64,000 bases of DNA from Pyruvatibacter sp. HU-CL02332 (GCF_040362765.1 NZ_BAABWK010000002.1:434001-498000), one strand, 5' to 3'; positions 1 through 9,424 are shown, counted from the first letter of the stretch. Notes: generated by a model from the letters alone, not told the origin. Numbers and translations: made by a program.

Positions 1-1036
1 GACCGCTATTCACCCGGATGATCGGGAGATGTATGACGCAGCCGCACAGGCATCTGGTGCCGGGGACAAGCTCCTTCCCCCTGTGCATGGCGGCGCTGAA
101 AGACAGGACTCTGTTCGCTTTGGGCTAGAGGCACTCGAGGCGCTCTCGCCTTCCAAGGTCCTGATCCAGGACGGCGCTCGGCCGCTTGCAAGCGCCGGCC
201 TGATAACGCGGGTCATAGATGCACTTGACGATCATGCGGCCGCTTTGCCGTGTGTCGCCGTTACTGACACCCTCAAACGTGTAGCCGATGGGCTGGTGGG
301 TGAAACAGTCGATCGAACCGGCCTTGCCCGTGCGCAGACACCACAGGGCTTCCGATACAATGACATTCTGACAGCTCATCGTGCTGTCGCCGGAGATGCT
401 CTCACAGATGATGCTGCGGTTGCTGAACATGCAAAGATGGCAATAGGTCTGGTCGACGGCGCGGAGGATAACTTGAAAATCACCACACAGGACGATCTGG
501 TTCGCGCCGATGGACTGATGGCCGCGCGCCTTGGAGATGTCCGAACGGGATCAGGCTTTGACGTACACAAGTTTGACGCCCCCGGCACGGCAAGCGAAAT
601 CATGCTGTGCGGCATTCCGGTCCCCCACGATTGCGACACTGTTGGCCACTCTGACGCTGATGTCGGCCTTCACGCGCTTACAGATGCTATTTTGGGCTCC
701 ATTGGAGCCGGCGACATCGGCGAGCATTTTCCACCCAGCGATCCACAGTGGAAGGGCGCTGCGTCCTGGAAGTTTCTGGCTCATGCAGCATCTCTCGTCA
801 CAGACCGAGGCGGCGTGATTGCAAGTGCAGACATCACCATCATATGCGAGCGCCCCAAGGTTGGACCGCACCGTCCTGCAATGCGTAAACGGGTTGCTGA
901 AATTCTCTCCATTGCTGAAGACAGGGTATCCGTGAAAGCGACAACCACCGAAGCGCTCGGATTTACCGGCCGGCGCGAAGGCATAGCCGCACAATCCATC
1001 GCCACTGTGCGGTTGCCTCTCGCGGCAGAGCTATGA
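1..1036 (+). CDS. ispDF: IspD/IspF bifunctional enzyme, 5' end outside window
   Basis: Bifunctional enzyme of the non-mevalonate isoprenoid pathway: an N-terminal cytidylyltransferase (IspD) makes CDP-methylerythritol and a C-terminal cyclase (IspF) makes MEcPP. The frame is open from base 2, so the IspD nucleotide-binding N-terminus lies off the window. IspD motifs DGARPL and AQTPQGF are visible. IspF starts near DVRTGSGFDVHKF, whose Asp and His are metal ligands, followed by GHSDADVGLHALTDAILG and, near the end, TTTEALGFTGRREG. The D-F fusion is common in Alphaproteobacteria. The stop overlaps the pgpA start as ATGA, so the two are translationally coupled. Confidence 0.95.
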   Translation, partial: TAIHPDDREMYDAAAQASGAGDKLLPPVHGGAERQDSVRFGLEALEALSPSKVLIQDGARPLASAGLITRVIDALDDHAAALPCVAVTDTLKRVADGLVGETVDRTGLARAQTPQGFRYNDILTAHRAVAGDALTDDAAVAEHAKMAIGLVDGAEDNLKITTQDDLVRADGLMAARLGDVRTGSGFDVHKFDAPGTASEIMLCGIPVPHDCDTVGHSDADVGLHALTDAILGSIGAGDIGEHFPPSDPQWKGAASWKFLAHAASLVTDRGGVIASADITIICERPKVGPHRPAMRKRVAEILSIAEDRVSVKATTTEALGFTGRREGIAAQSIATVRLPLAAEL

Positions 1037-1533
1037 GCCGGTATCTGACACCCTTGCCGCAGGGCCTTAGATTTACCGACCCCGTCGTCGTGGTTGCTAC
1101 GTTCGGTGGATCCGGATTGCTGCGCCCAGCACCCGGCACCTGGGGCTCAATTGCGGCGGTGTTTGCCGCCCTCCCCTTTGCCATTCTCGGTGGCCCAGTG
1201 GTTCTGTCCATTGCTGCCATTGCTGCATTCCTGATCGGACTTTGGGCAACGGAAAAATACATTGCTGCTTCCCGCAATCATGACCCCAGCGAAGTGGTGA
1301 TTGATGAAGTCGCTGCCATGTGGCTCGTGATGGCCGCCCTGCCGCCAAACCCGATTTTCTACCTGCTTGGGTTTGCCTTTTTCAGATTGTTCGACATCTG
1401 GAAGCCCTGGCCGATCAGAGGTCTGGAAAAACGTGTGGCCGGTGAAATGGGTGTCATGGTTGATGACCTGGTTGCCGCAATCTATGCAATCATGGCCGCA
1501 TGGATCGCGGGCATTGCTTTCTTCACCGCCTGA
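1033..1533 (+). CDS. pgpA: Phosphatidylglycerophosphatase A
   Basis: Membrane phosphatase that dephosphorylates phosphatidylglycerol phosphate in phospholipid synthesis. The 166-residue protein has about four hydrophobic segments. It carries two family motifs: VVIDEVAAMW in the middle and FFRLFDIWKPWPI (FR-x-FD-x-x-KP pattern), which holds the catalytic acidic residues. The start overlaps the ispDF stop by 4 nt. The following pncC reading frame is in phase with this gene, separated only by this gene's TGA and five codons. Length and motifs are typical. Confidence 0.93.
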   Translation: MSRYLTPLPQGLRFTDPVVVVATFGGSGLLRPAPGTWGSIAAVFAALPFAILGGPVVLSIAAIAAFLIGLWATEKYIAASRNHDPSEVVIDEVAAMWLVMAALPPNPIFYLLGFAFFRLFDIWKPWPIRGLEKRVAGEMGVMVDDLVAAIYAIMAAWIAGIAFFTA

Positions 1534-1548
1534 GCTGAGAGGACAAAG

Positions 1549-2046
1549 ATCATTTTCCCCGGACCCATCAGCAAGCTGGCACAACTCGTTCTGTCTGATG
1601 CCCAGGCCAAAAACCTCAAAGTGGCAACGGCCGAATCCTGCACGGGCGGTCTGGTTGCCGCGTGCCTGACAGATATTGCCGGCTCATCGGCCGTCGTGGA
1701 TGCTGGATTCGTTACCTATTCCAACGAGGCTAAACGGGGATTGCTTGGCGTTCCCGGAGACATGATTGCCGACTTTGGTGCCGTCAGCGAGCCCGTTGCT
1801 CGGGCAATGGCCGAAGGTGCAATTTCCCATTCTCGGGCAGATGTATCGGTTTCAATTACCGGTGTAGCCGGCCCGGGCGGCGGCACTCCAATGAAGCCGG
1901 TGGGACTCGTCCACTTTGCCAGCGCCAGACGCGATGGACGCATCGTTCATGACAGCCATCGATTTGGTGATATTGGCCGCACTGAAGTCCGGATGAAGGC
2001 CATGGAAGTCGCGCTCACAATGCTTCTGGAGCGCATTGCCGAATAG
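1549..2046 (+). CDS. pncC: Nicotinamide-nucleotide amidohydrolase (CinA C-terminal family), apparent non-AUG start
   Basis: PncC-type enzyme that deamidates NMN to nicotinate mononucleotide. The core begins TAESCTGG, with the presumed nucleophile Ser, and continues [15 protein letters not shown] and [12 protein letters not shown]. The only canonical start (GTG, 1621) would sit two residues before the catalytic motif and remove the first helix. The frame is open back to the pgpA stop, and the upstream codons ([18 protein letters not shown]) look like the missing helix. A ribosome binding site AGAGGA at 1537-1542 precedes ATC at 1549 and ATT at 1552. I infer initiation there (165 aa, the normal family length). 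A base error turning ATG into ATC cannot be excluded. Confidence 0.85.
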   Translation: MIFPGPISKLAQLVLSDAQAKNLKVATAESCTGGLVAACLTDIAGSSAVVDAGFVTYSNEAKRGLLGVPGDMIADFGAVSEPVARAMAEGAISHSRADVSVSITGVAGPGGGTPMKPVGLVHFASARRDGRIVHDSHRFGDIGRTEVRMKAMEVALTMLLERIAE

Positions 2047-2048
2047 GA

Positions 2049-2561
2049 CTAGCCGCCGGTCACTGGCTCTGCTTGAGGCGCAGGCACCTCCTTAACCGAA
2101 GCAGGTGCATAAATGTCATGGGATCGCGCCTCAAAGGCATCGCCCATTTTGACCACCGCATCTGCAAACCTGCTTTCAATGATCTTTTGCAACGTCTTGC
2201 TCTTGAAAGCAAAGTCAACGAAGAATCCGACCTTTGTTCCGTTTACCACCACATCATCTGTATAAGGACTAAATGTCCAACGGTTGATCAGGTGGGTAAA
2301 GGGCCCATCGAGGTACTCCACCTCGATCACACCTTCTTGATCATTCAACGTCACACGACTGGTAAAGCGTTCGCGAAACACCTTGTAGGCGACGATAAGA
2401 TCTGCCGTCATCCGGTCCACACCTTCAATCCGTTCGCGCGTGCGGATGCGGGCGCCAGCGCACCACGGCAAGAATTCCGGATAACGGGCTACGTCTGCGA
2501 CCAACGCAAACATCTGTTCGGGCGAAAACGGCACAATGCGCTGCTCGTCATGGACAGGCAT
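2049..2561 (-). CDS. ratA: RatA/Coq10-like START-domain protein
   Basis: A 170-residue protein of the Coq10/RatA family (polyketide cyclase/START-like fold). Members bind ubiquinone or hydrophobic ligands and help respiratory electron transfer; the E. coli relative RatA has been reported to block 70S assembly. Family hallmarks are the start HDEQRIVPFSPEQMFALVAD, the segment YPEFLPWCAGARI and the C-terminal helix (FKSKTLQKIIESRFADAVVK). The C-terminal tail is Pro/Ala rich. The start overlaps the lipA stop by one base (TGATG), and this lipA pairing is common in Alphaproteobacteria. A ubiquinone-chaperone role is more likely here than a toxin role; no antitoxin gene is adjacent. Confidence 0.88.
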   Translation of the reverse strand: MPVHDEQRIVPFSPEQMFALVADVARYPEFLPWCAGARIRTRERIEGVDRMTADLIVAYKVFRERFTSRVTLNDQEGVIEVEYLDGPFTHLINRWTFSPYTDDVVVNGTKVGFFVDFAFKSKTLQKIIESRFADAVVKMGDAFEARSHDIYAPASVKEVPAPQAEPVTGG

Positions 2562-3517
2562 CAGGTGCTCACCTGCCGTGCTCTCGCTTCTTTAAGAGCT
2601 GCGAAGTCTGTGTCCGCATGGTAGCTCGACCGGGTAAGCGGTGTTGCTGACACCAGCAGAAACCCTTTCGCGCGGGCAACCCGCTCGTAGGCAGCGAACT
2701 CATCCGGTGTCACAAAACGGGCGACCGGATGGTGTTTACGTGTCGGCTGCAAGTATTGTCCGATGGTCAGAAAATCAACGCCTGCGGACCGCAAGTCGTC
2801 CATCAACTGCAAGACCTCGTCGCGCTCCTCACCCAGGCCCACCATAATGCCGGACTTGGTGAAAACCGTCGGGTCCAGCTCTTTGGCCCGTTCCAGCAAA
2901 CGCATGGAATGGTAATACCGGGCACCGGGCCGCACCCTCAGGTAAAGCGATGGCACGGTTTCAAGGTTGTGATTGAACACATCCGGCCTTGCTTCAATCA
3001 CGGTCTCCAAGGCGCCATCCTTTCGTAGAAAGTCAGGCGTGAGAATTTCGATTGTTGTTTTTGGCGCCTGCTGGCGGATCGAACGAATGACTTTGGAAAA
3101 GTGATCTGCTCCGCCATCTGCAAGGTCATCGCGATCGACACTTGTTATCACAACATGAGCAAGGTCGAGTTTGGCGACAGCTGAACCAACATTCTTTGGT
3201 TCATCATCATCAAGGGCCCCTGGTAGCCCAGTCTTCACGTTGCAAAAGGCGCATGCCCGCGTGCATGTGTCACCCATGATCATCATGGTGGCGTGCCGTT
3301 GGTCCCAGCATTCTCCGATGTTGGGACAGGCAGCCTCTTCACACACGGTTGTGAGGCTGTGCTCTTTGACGATTTTTCGCGTGGCGGCATAACCCTTGGA
3401 GATTGGCGCCTTTACACGAATCCACTCCGGCTTGCGCAGAATAGGTGTGTCTGGCCGGTTTTCCTTTTCAGGATGCCGCGGGCGTTGGGCGGAAACTGTA
3501 TCGAGAACTGTAACCAT
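2561..3517 (-). CDS. lipA: Lipoyl synthase
   Basis: Radical SAM enzyme that inserts two sulfurs into protein-bound octanoyl groups to make lipoate, the cofactor of the nearby PDH E2 and E1 beta lipoyl domains. The auxiliary [4Fe-4S] cluster cysteines are in [13 protein letters not shown], and the radical SAM CxxxCxxC is CTRACAFC. The ATG at 3517 gives 318 residues and a start MVTVLDT; an in-frame TTG at 3538 would add seven residues and has no ribosome binding site. The family's C-terminal Ser is present in TRSSYHAD. The gene overlaps ratA by one base. Confidence 0.95.
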   Translation of the reverse strand: MVTVLDTVSAQRPRHPEKENRPDTPILRKPEWIRVKAPISKGYAATRKIVKEHSLTTVCEEAACPNIGECWDQRHATMMIMGDTCTRACAFCNVKTGLPGALDDDEPKNVGSAVAKLDLAHVVITSVDRDDLADGGADHFSKVIRSIRQQAPKTTIEILTPDFLRKDGALETVIEARPDVFNHNLETVPSLYLRVRPGARYYHSMRLLERAKELDPTVFTKSGIMVGLGEERDEVLQLMDDLRSAGVDFLTIGQYLQPTRKHHPVARFVTPDEFAAYERVARAKGFLLVSATPLTRSSYHADTDFAALKEARARQVST

Positions 3518-3644
3518 GGGCCGGAAGACCGATTCCAATAGGGTGACTGGTTGGCGTTAGCTTATCATATAGCGGGGCAAACGGGGATTTCACCTGCTGC
3601 ATGCCAGCGCGGCACATCCGGGCGGACGGCCCGAGAGGTGCCTT

Positions 3645-4115
3645 CTAATCGAACGCGAACTGGCCACCGATCACGCCGCGTGAGCCGTCTTCAAACTGAA
3701 TGGCGAGATGCAGCACTTCGAAATCGATATGCTCCAGATTGTCGCCCACATAGTTGCCCCGCAGGGTCAATGGCTCGCAGGTTGTCGCAGCGTGGCGGTA
3801 ACTCTCAACAGTCTTGGGCCCAAAATCCGGCCCATAGACGCCAGTCAGTGTCTGGTTCGTCAGCGCACGGCGCATCCGCTCCTCAATCTGGCTGCCAACG
3901 AGACGAAACTGGTAATCATCGCCCAGTGGCTTGGCCAGGAACAGGCACGGCAGCAGCTTGGGCAGTTGTAGCGGATCAAAATCAGACCGCATCAATGGCT
4001 GCCCCTCTGGCCGTTTTTCCTCCCAATAGGCCAGCAACGCCTGATTGTTCATATGAGATGGAGCGTCCACCCGGCCGGAGGAATATCCCAGCGTTTTAGG
4101 CTTTTTCTGTAACAT
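3645..4115 (-). CDS. PAS-like domain protein (PAS_5/DUF family), copy A
   Basis: A 156-residue soluble protein that I assign to the PAS_5-type family seen mostly in Alphaproteobacteria, usually as a stand-alone domain. The order is a helix NNQALLAYWEEKRP, a linker, then a PAS-like sheet with YQFRLVGSQIEERMRRAL and LTLRGNYVGDNLEHIDFEVL, ending GQFAFD. The protein at 6049-6531 shares this architecture and the motifs RL(V/I)GS-IEER, LRGN-G---EH-D-E and G-FAF, so the two are paralogues. The ligand and partners are unknown. No output domain is attached. No clear ribosome binding site lies upstream of 4115, and an internal ATG at 4052 is possible. Confidence 0.75.
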   Translation of the reverse strand: MLQKKPKTLGYSSGRVDAPSHMNNQALLAYWEEKRPEGQPLMRSDFDPLQLPKLLPCLFLAKPLGDDYQFRLVGSQIEERMRRALTNQTLTGVYGPDFGPKTVESYRHAATTCEPLTLRGNYVGDNLEHIDFEVLHLAIQFEDGSRGVIGGQFAFD

Positions 4116-4187
4116 GCAGAGATTATTGCATTATTCCGGTTATCAATTCGCAAATATACCGTGTGCGTCCTATTGGTTGAGTGAACC

Positions 4188-5135
4188 CTATTCAGCCGCT
4201 CTAAGCGCCCCTGCATAGGGTTCCGCATTCCAGTCGGGATATCTCTCCTTGGTGCGCTCAAGCGTCCGCTGCGTCCAATAGGCATGGCCAGGCAGCGGTA
4301 TACCAATCAAAGCAAGCTGCTCAGGCGTTGCGTGGGCAAAAATGGTCTCCCACGGTTTCATGAAGTGGTAGGGCCACGCCGACCAGCCGATCATTTCATT
4401 GCCGGCTCGTTTGAAGCTTGCGGTGAGCGTAAACCGCCGCGCACCGGGCAATGTCAGGTTGGTACCGCGATGAAACACGTCAATGCCATAAGCGAAGATT
4501 GACCCTGCCGGTGCCGCCCCAGACTTTTCCAATGGCTTCAACTTTGCCTGCTCGGCATCGCCCGGGAATTGCGGGCGGCGACCGTTCATGACTGTGTCGC
4601 CGTCTGGCTGAGTCACGTAATGAATTGCGCCGTGTTCATTGGTTACATCCGTGGCGTAGATCATGATGTTGATCGTCCGCTCCCGCACGTCGTCGGATGG
4701 CGCAATCAATGTGTGGTTTTTAAAGTCACAGTGAAATGTCTGGTCATAGTCAGCACCGCCGGTAAATTTGGCCCAGCTGTGGCTTTGATAGAGATGCACG
4801 TCCTCGGCCTGCAAGGCAGCGCGAGCAAGTTCAGCAAGGGCAGGATGCATGCCCAGTAGGTTCAACGCTGGCGAGCAGTCGAACGGCATGTCGTCGAAGT
4901 AGGCAAACTGCTCAACTTCAAACTGGCCGATTGAACCGCTCTTTTTATTGTCCCGAGCTGAACTCTGGGCGCCGGGTGCCTTATCGCCATACAGGACCTC
5001 AAAGTCCTTCAAGACCGGCGCCAACTCCTCCGGTGTAAAGAAGTTCTCGATCAGGACCGCTCCATCGCGATTCCAGTTCGCAATATCCTTTTCGGTGAAG
5101 CGGCAATCAGCTGATGTGATTGATCCTGGACTCAT
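4188..5135 (-). CDS. Phytanoyl-CoA dioxygenase (PhyH) family protein
   Basis: Predicted Fe(II)/2-oxoglutarate-dependent oxygenase; the substrate is unknown. The metal triad is visible as HCD in QTFHCDFKNHTL (H-x-D) and the distal His in DVFHRGTNL, with an Arg for 2-oxoglutarate in GARRFTLT. The start at 5135 is chosen because GGGAGGA lies seven bases upstream; the ATG seven codons earlier has no such site. Length 315 aa. It sits between a PAS-like gene and terC, all on minus. Relatives act on lipids, small metabolites or secondary metabolites, so the name is only a family label. Confidence 0.82.
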   Translation of the reverse strand: MSPGSITSADCRFTEKDIANWNRDGAVLIENFFTPEELAPVLKDFEVLYGDKAPGAQSSARDNKKSGSIGQFEVEQFAYFDDMPFDCSPALNLLGMHPALAELARAALQAEDVHLYQSHSWAKFTGGADYDQTFHCDFKNHTLIAPSDDVRERTINIMIYATDVTNEHGAIHYVTQPDGDTVMNGRRPQFPGDAEQAKLKPLEKSGAAPAGSIFAYGIDVFHRGTNLTLPGARRFTLTASFKRAGNEMIGWSAWPYHFMKPWETIFAHATPEQLALIGIPLPGHAYWTQRTLERTKERYPDWNAEPYAGALRAAE

Positions 5136-5225
5136 GAACACGTCCTCCCAACGCATATGGCGACCGAAGAAAGACTAGCGCGGCACGTGTAATTCTCAAC
5201 AACCGGAAATTGCACAGCGCTCCCT

Positions 5226-5957
5226 CTAAGCAGCCGCAGCTGCTCGCTTCTTCTTTCGCGCAACCCGCATCAGATTGAGGCTTTCAACGCCAACGGCGAA
5301 TGCGACAGCGAAATACAGGTATCCCTTGGGAATGTGGAACTGCAGACCATCTGCGACCAAAGCCATGCCGATGAGCAGCAAGAATGACAAAGCGAGCATC
5401 TTCACCGTTGGATGCCGGGAGACAAATGCACCAACCGCATCAGCCGCAAAGAGCATCACCGCGATGGCAATCATGACCGCAGCAACCATGATCTCGATGT
5501 CGTCGGCCATGCCAACAGCCGTGATCACACTGTCGAGTGAAAACACGATATCGAGAATGGCAATCTGAGTGATGACATAGGCAAAACTCGCGTGAGCAAC
5601 TTTGGCTTCAGCAGGACCGTCGCCTTCCACGGTGTGGTGGATTTCCATGGTCCCCTTGGCAATGAGGAAGCCCCCGCCGCCCAAAAGAATGAGATCGCGG
5701 ATCGATACGGATTGGTCCAGCACCGTGAACAACGGCTCAGTGAGCTGCATGACCCACACGATTGAAAACAGCAGTAATATTCGCGTCCCAAGCGCGGCAC
5801 CCAGTCCAACGCGGCGAGCCAGTTGGCGCTGCTCCGGTGGCAATCGATCTGCCAGAATGGAGATGAACACCAGATTGTCGATGCCCAATACTATTTCGAG
5901 TATGGCCAGTGTTGCGAGGCTGGCCCAGGCAGCAGGCGAGGCTAGAAGTTCAATCAT
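5226..5957 (-). CDS. TerC family integral membrane protein
   Basis: A 243-residue, roughly seven-helix membrane protein of the TerC/Alx/YoaE family. Members are implicated in manganese export or metal loading of exported proteins. The family signature acidic motifs are present: EIVLGIDNLVFISILADRLP near the N-terminus and IVFSLDSVITAVGM in the middle. The C-terminus is a short Lys/Arg/Ala-rich cytoplasmic tail. It does not sit in a tellurite-resistance operon, so tellurite resistance should not be inferred. No clear ribosome binding site is visible. Confidence 0.9.
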   Translation of the reverse strand: MIELLASPAAWASLATLAILEIVLGIDNLVFISILADRLPPEQRQLARRVGLGAALGTRILLLFSIVWVMQLTEPLFTVLDQSVSIRDLILLGGGGFLIAKGTMEIHHTVEGDGPAEAKVAHASFAYVITQIAILDIVFSLDSVITAVGMADDIEIMVAAVMIAIAVMLFAADAVGAFVSRHPTVKMLALSFLLLIGMALVADGLQFHIPKGYLYFAVAFAVGVESLNLMRVARKKKRAAAAA

Positions 5958-6048
5958 GGAGGTGACCGCCAGATCATGTTGCGAGGATGAATCGCACCAA
6001 CCCTAGCGGGACGCACTGACGTCCGCAAAGACCCCATTGGTCGTGTGT

Positions 6049-6531
6049 CTAATTGAAAGCAAACATGCCGCAAATCGCATCCACACGGGTGTCATCACGC
6101 GACATGACTGGGAGGAAGACCATTTCATAGTCGACATGCTCTATCCCCAACCCGAGCAGGTTACCCCGCAACATGACGGGGCGGTGATTTGCAAAAATTC
6201 GGCGGTAGATTGATCGCAGTTCTTCCGACATCGCCTGACCGAAGATTTCCGGAGATTTGCCGGTGAATGCAACCTTGGTGCGCTCTTCAATCTCGCTGCC
6301 GATAAGGCGATAACGTATCAAGCCTTCATCTTCGGGCACCTGTTCAACGATCAGTAATCCCGGCGCTATATCTTTGAGATCGATAAGGTCAAAGCTCCCA
6401 CGGTTCGGCAAACCACCATCGGGGCGATTGGCTTCATAACTGGCCAGCAATTGCTGGTTTTTGGGGTGCTCTACTGCTTGAACCTCGTGGACATCCCAAT
6501 TGATGTCAGCGATGGAAGTATCGGAACTCAT
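6049..6531 (-). CDS. PAS-like domain protein (PAS_5/DUF family), copy B
   Basis: A 160-residue protein paralogous to the one at 3645-4115. The order is a helix NQQLLASYEANRPDG, then DLKDIAPGLLIVE, YRLIGSEIEERTKVAF, VMLRGNLLGLGIEHVDYEMV and the end GMFAFN. It has an extra N-terminal 20 residues relative to copy A. It lies 91 bases upstream of terC on the same strand, and a GAATC site sits at 5989 between them. Function is unknown; a small-ligand or redox sensor role is a guess from the PAS-like fold. Confidence 0.75.
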   Translation of the reverse strand: MSSDTSIADINWDVHEVQAVEHPKNQQLLASYEANRPDGGLPNRGSFDLIDLKDIAPGLLIVEQVPEDEGLIRYRLIGSEIEERTKVAFTGKSPEIFGQAMSEELRSIYRRIFANHRPVMLRGNLLGLGIEHVDYEMVFLPVMSRDDTRVDAICGMFAFN

Positions 6532-6709
6532 TTACACTAGTGCCTTGATTTCAAATCTATTTAACCCACCAGCCAACAGGGTTAATGGGTGCGCGCTCTA
6601 TCTGCCCTGCCACTTACCGAATTGTAAGTGCGCCAAAATGACGCCCTGTCAACAAGGGCAAAAAACTACAGTGAAAAGCTGGATAAATAAGCTCTGCGAG
6701 TTTGGCGGA

Positions 6710-8104
6710 TCAGATGTGCAGAACACGCCCGAACGCATCCAAGACACTCTCGTGCATGGCTTCAGAGAGAGTTGGATGCGGGAAAACCGTCTGCATCAAT
6801 TCGGCTTCGGTGGTTTCAAGCTGGCGCGCCACCGTGTAGCCCTGAATAAGTTCGGTTACTTCCGGGCCAATCATGTGGGCACCCAGTAGTTCACCGGTCT
6901 TCTTATCGAAAACGGTTTTGATGAACCCGTCCGGCTCCCCTAGGGCGATGGCCTTGCCATTACCCTGAAACGGGAATGTACCGACACGCACCTCATGCCC
7001 CGCTTCCTTGGCCTTGGCCTCGGTCAAGCCGACAGAAGCGACCTGTGGGCGGCAATAGGTACAGCCTGGAATGTTTGAGGTATCGAGCGGATGTACCCCT
7101 TTGAGATCCGCAATTTTTTCCACGCAGGAAATACCTTCATGGCTTGCCTTGTGCGCCAGCCAGGGTGGCCCGGTGAGATCACCGATCGCATAAATACCAT
7201 CTACGCCTGTGCGGCCATAACCATCCACGACAACGTGGCCGCGGTCCACTTTTACGCCCAGATCTTCGAGCCCAAGGTCTTCGACATTTCCCGTAATGCC
7301 CACCGCCAGAATGACTTTGTCGAAGGTTTCCTTGGATGACTTTCCTTTGACCTCAATTGTCGCGGTAGCCGCCCCGCCCTTCACATCTAGCGCTGCCACC
7401 TTGGCGCTGGTGACAAGCTTCATGCCCTGCTTCTTGAATGCCTTGAGCGCAAACGACGAAACGTCTTCGTCCTCTACGGGCAGGATGCGGTCCATGACTT
7501 CGACCACCGTCACGTCTGCACCCATTGTGTTGTAGAAACTGGCAAACTCGATGCCGATAGCACCTGATCCGATGACCAGCAGTTTCTTCGGCATCTCCTT
7601 TGGCACCATCGCTTCGCGATAGGTCCAAACTGTCTCACCGTCGGGTTCAAGCCCTGGCAAAGTGCGGGCCCGGGCACCCGTGGCCAACACAATGTGCTTG
7701 GCTGTCACGTCCTGGGTCGTGCCTTCATTCTCGACGATGAGCTTGCCTTTTCCAGCAAGCTTTGCAGTTCCGACAATGACGTCGATCTTGTTTTTCTTCA
7801 TCAGGAACGAAATGCCCGATGAAAGCTGCCCCGCGACCTTGCGGGAGCGCTTGACGATTTTTGAGATGTCGAAAGATACATTGTCCGCAGACAGACCAAA
7901 ATCATCGAGATGCTGAAGATGGTCATAGATTTCAGACGTACGCAGCAGTGCCTTGGTCGGGATGCAGCCCCAGTTGAGGCAAATGCCACCCAGCTCGGAC
8001 CGTTCAACAACTGCCGTCTTCATTCCCAGCTGACTTGCTCGAATGGCCGCAACATAGCCACCCGGCCCTGTCCCAACCACGACGAGATCGTATGCACTTG
8101 CCAT
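6710..8104 (-). CDS. lpd: Dihydrolipoyl dehydrogenase (E3)
   Basis: Flavoprotein that reoxidises dihydrolipoyl groups of the pyruvate dehydrogenase complex with NAD+. FAD-binding GTGPGGYVAA is at residues 10-19, the redox-active disulfide is in CLNWGCIPTK, the NAD site is GSGAIGIEFASFY, and the C-terminal active-site base is in HPTLSEAMHESV. Length is 464 aa. A ribosome binding site AAAGGA lies eight bases before the start. It is the last gene of the lpd-pdhC-pdhB-pdhA series, 12 bases after pdhC, so it is probably the complex-specific E3. Confidence 0.96.
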   Translation of the reverse strand: MASAYDLVVVGTGPGGYVAAIRASQLGMKTAVVERSELGGICLNWGCIPTKALLRTSEIYDHLQHLDDFGLSADNVSFDISKIVKRSRKVAGQLSSGISFLMKKNKIDVIVGTAKLAGKGKLIVENEGTTQDVTAKHIVLATGARARTLPGLEPDGETVWTYREAMVPKEMPKKLLVIGSGAIGIEFASFYNTMGADVTVVEVMDRILPVEDEDVSSFALKAFKKQGMKLVTSAKVAALDVKGGAATATIEVKGKSSKETFDKVILAVGITGNVEDLGLEDLGVKVDRGHVVVDGYGRTGVDGIYAIGDLTGPPWLAHKASHEGISCVEKIADLKGVHPLDTSNIPGCTYCRPQVASVGLTEAKAKEAGHEVRVGTFPFQGNGKAIALGEPDGFIKTVFDKKTGELLGAHMIGPEVTELIQGYTVARQLETTEAELMQTVFPHPTLSEAMHESVLDAFGRVLHI

Positions 8105-8116
8105 GGACCAGTTCCT

Positions 8117-9415
8117 TTAAAGCAGCATGGTGAGCGGATCTTCGATCAGGACCTTAAAGGCCTGCAGAAGCGTCGCTCCCAGCGCGCCGTCGATGGCGCG
8201 GTGATCACATGACAGCGTCACTGTCATCATGGTGGCAGAACCCAGCACACCCTCGCGCACGACCGGGCGTTCTTCGCCGGCGCCCACAGCCATGATGGCA
8301 GACTGGGGAGGATTGATAACGGCGGTAAAATTCTTGATACCAAACATGCCGAGATTGGAAACCGAGAACGACCCGCCTTCATAATCAGACGGCTTGAGCT
8401 TCTTATCTTTGGCGCGGGCTGCAAGGTCTTTCACCTCGGCAGAGATCTGTCCCAGCCCCTTGGTGTCCGCTGCCTTGACGATAGGCGTAATCAGCCCGCC
8501 ATCCAGGGCAACTGCGACGCCGATATCCGCGTGCTTGTGCTTCAACAGAGCATCGCCTGCATAGGAGACATTGCAGTCAGGCACCTTCATCAGCGACAGC
8601 GCGGATGCGCGGATAATGAAGTCGTTGACAGACACCTTGATGCCGTCCTTTTCGCCACGCGCATTCAATTCCTTACGAACGCGCAGCAACTCATCAAGCT
8701 CGCAGTCAATCGTGAGATAGTAATGAGGGATTTCCTGCTTTGACTGGGTCAGACGCTTCGCAATGGATTTGCGCATGCTGTCCAGTGGAACTTCCTCGTA
8801 TGTGCCTTCCTCATAGTAGAGCCGTGGGTCCGGCAGCGATCCCACAAGTCCACCGCCCGGTGCGGAAGGTGGCTTCTTCGGTTCTGCGGACTTAGCGCCC
8901 GGTTTGGCACTCTCCACGTCTGCTTTGACGATACGACCGTGCGGACCCGAGCCTGCAATGCCGGAAAGGTTGATACCCTTGTCGGCAGCAATACGGCGGG
9001 CCAATGGACTGGCGAACACGCGGTCACTCTTTGCAGCGGCAGGCGCTGCTACCTGCATTTGAGCCGGTGCTGCTGCAGGCGCATCCGGTTTTGGCTCTGC
9101 GGCAGGCGCAGCTTCCATCTTGGGCGCAACTCCACCGCCTACCTTGAAGCCCTCAAGGGCGGACGCGTCTTCACCGTCCTCAAGAATGACGGCGACGGGC
9201 GTATTAATGGCAACACCTTCGGTGCCTTCATCGACCAGTATTTTGCCGACGGTACCTTCGTCAACAGCTTCCACTTCCATGGTTGCCTTGTCGGTTTCTA
9301 TCTCCGCGATGACATCGCCGGACGAAACCGTGTCACCTTCTTTCACAAGCCATTTGGCAAGCGTCCCCTCTTCCATTGTGGGGGATAGCGCGGGCATGAG
9401 GACAGAAATGGGCAT
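8117..9415 (-). CDS. pdhC: Pyruvate dehydrogenase E2, dihydrolipoamide acetyltransferase
   Basis: Core of the pyruvate dehydrogenase complex; transfers acetyl from lipoyl to CoA. The order in 432 aa is one N-terminal lipoyl domain with the lipoylated Lys in [13 protein letters not shown], an Ala/Pro linker, an E1/E3-binding domain ([20 protein letters not shown]), a second linker and the catalytic domain with [13 protein letters not shown] carrying the active-site His. It has only one lipoyl domain because a second is carried on E1 beta. The gene is nine bases downstream of pdhB. Confidence 0.96.
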   Translation of the reverse strand: MPISVLMPALSPTMEEGTLAKWLVKEGDTVSSGDVIAEIETDKATMEVEAVDEGTVGKILVDEGTEGVAINTPVAVILEDGEDASALEGFKVGGGVAPKMEAAPAAEPKPDAPAAAPAQMQVAAPAAAKSDRVFASPLARRIAADKGINLSGIAGSGPHGRIVKADVESAKPGAKSAEPKKPPSAPGGGLVGSLPDPRLYYEEGTYEEVPLDSMRKSIAKRLTQSKQEIPHYYLTIDCELDELLRVRKELNARGEKDGIKVSVNDFIIRASALSLMKVPDCNVSYAGDALLKHKHADIGVAVALDGGLITPIVKAADTKGLGQISAEVKDLAARAKDKKLKPSDYEGGSFSVSNLGMFGIKNFTAVINPPQSAIMAVGAGEERPVVREGVLGSATMMTVTLSCDHRAIDGALGATLLQAFKVLIEDPLTMLL

Positions 9416-9424
9416 GGGAGCGCT

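Noticed and set aside
2049-2561. ratA as half of a toxin-antitoxin pair
   Set aside because: No antitoxin-like gene adjoins it; lipA pairing points to the Coq10-like housekeeping role.
2073-2624. Plus-strand frame opposite ratA
   Set aside because: A shadow of ratA and lipA; the product looks random.
5226-5957. TerC as evidence of a tellurite-resistance operon
   Set aside because: No TerD/TerA/TerB genes nearby; the TerC family is far wider than tellurite resistance.
6650-6670. Terminator hairpin downstream of lpd
   Set aside because: The GCCCT/AGGGC stem is followed by A on plus and would have its T-run before the stem on minus, so it cannot terminate lpd.
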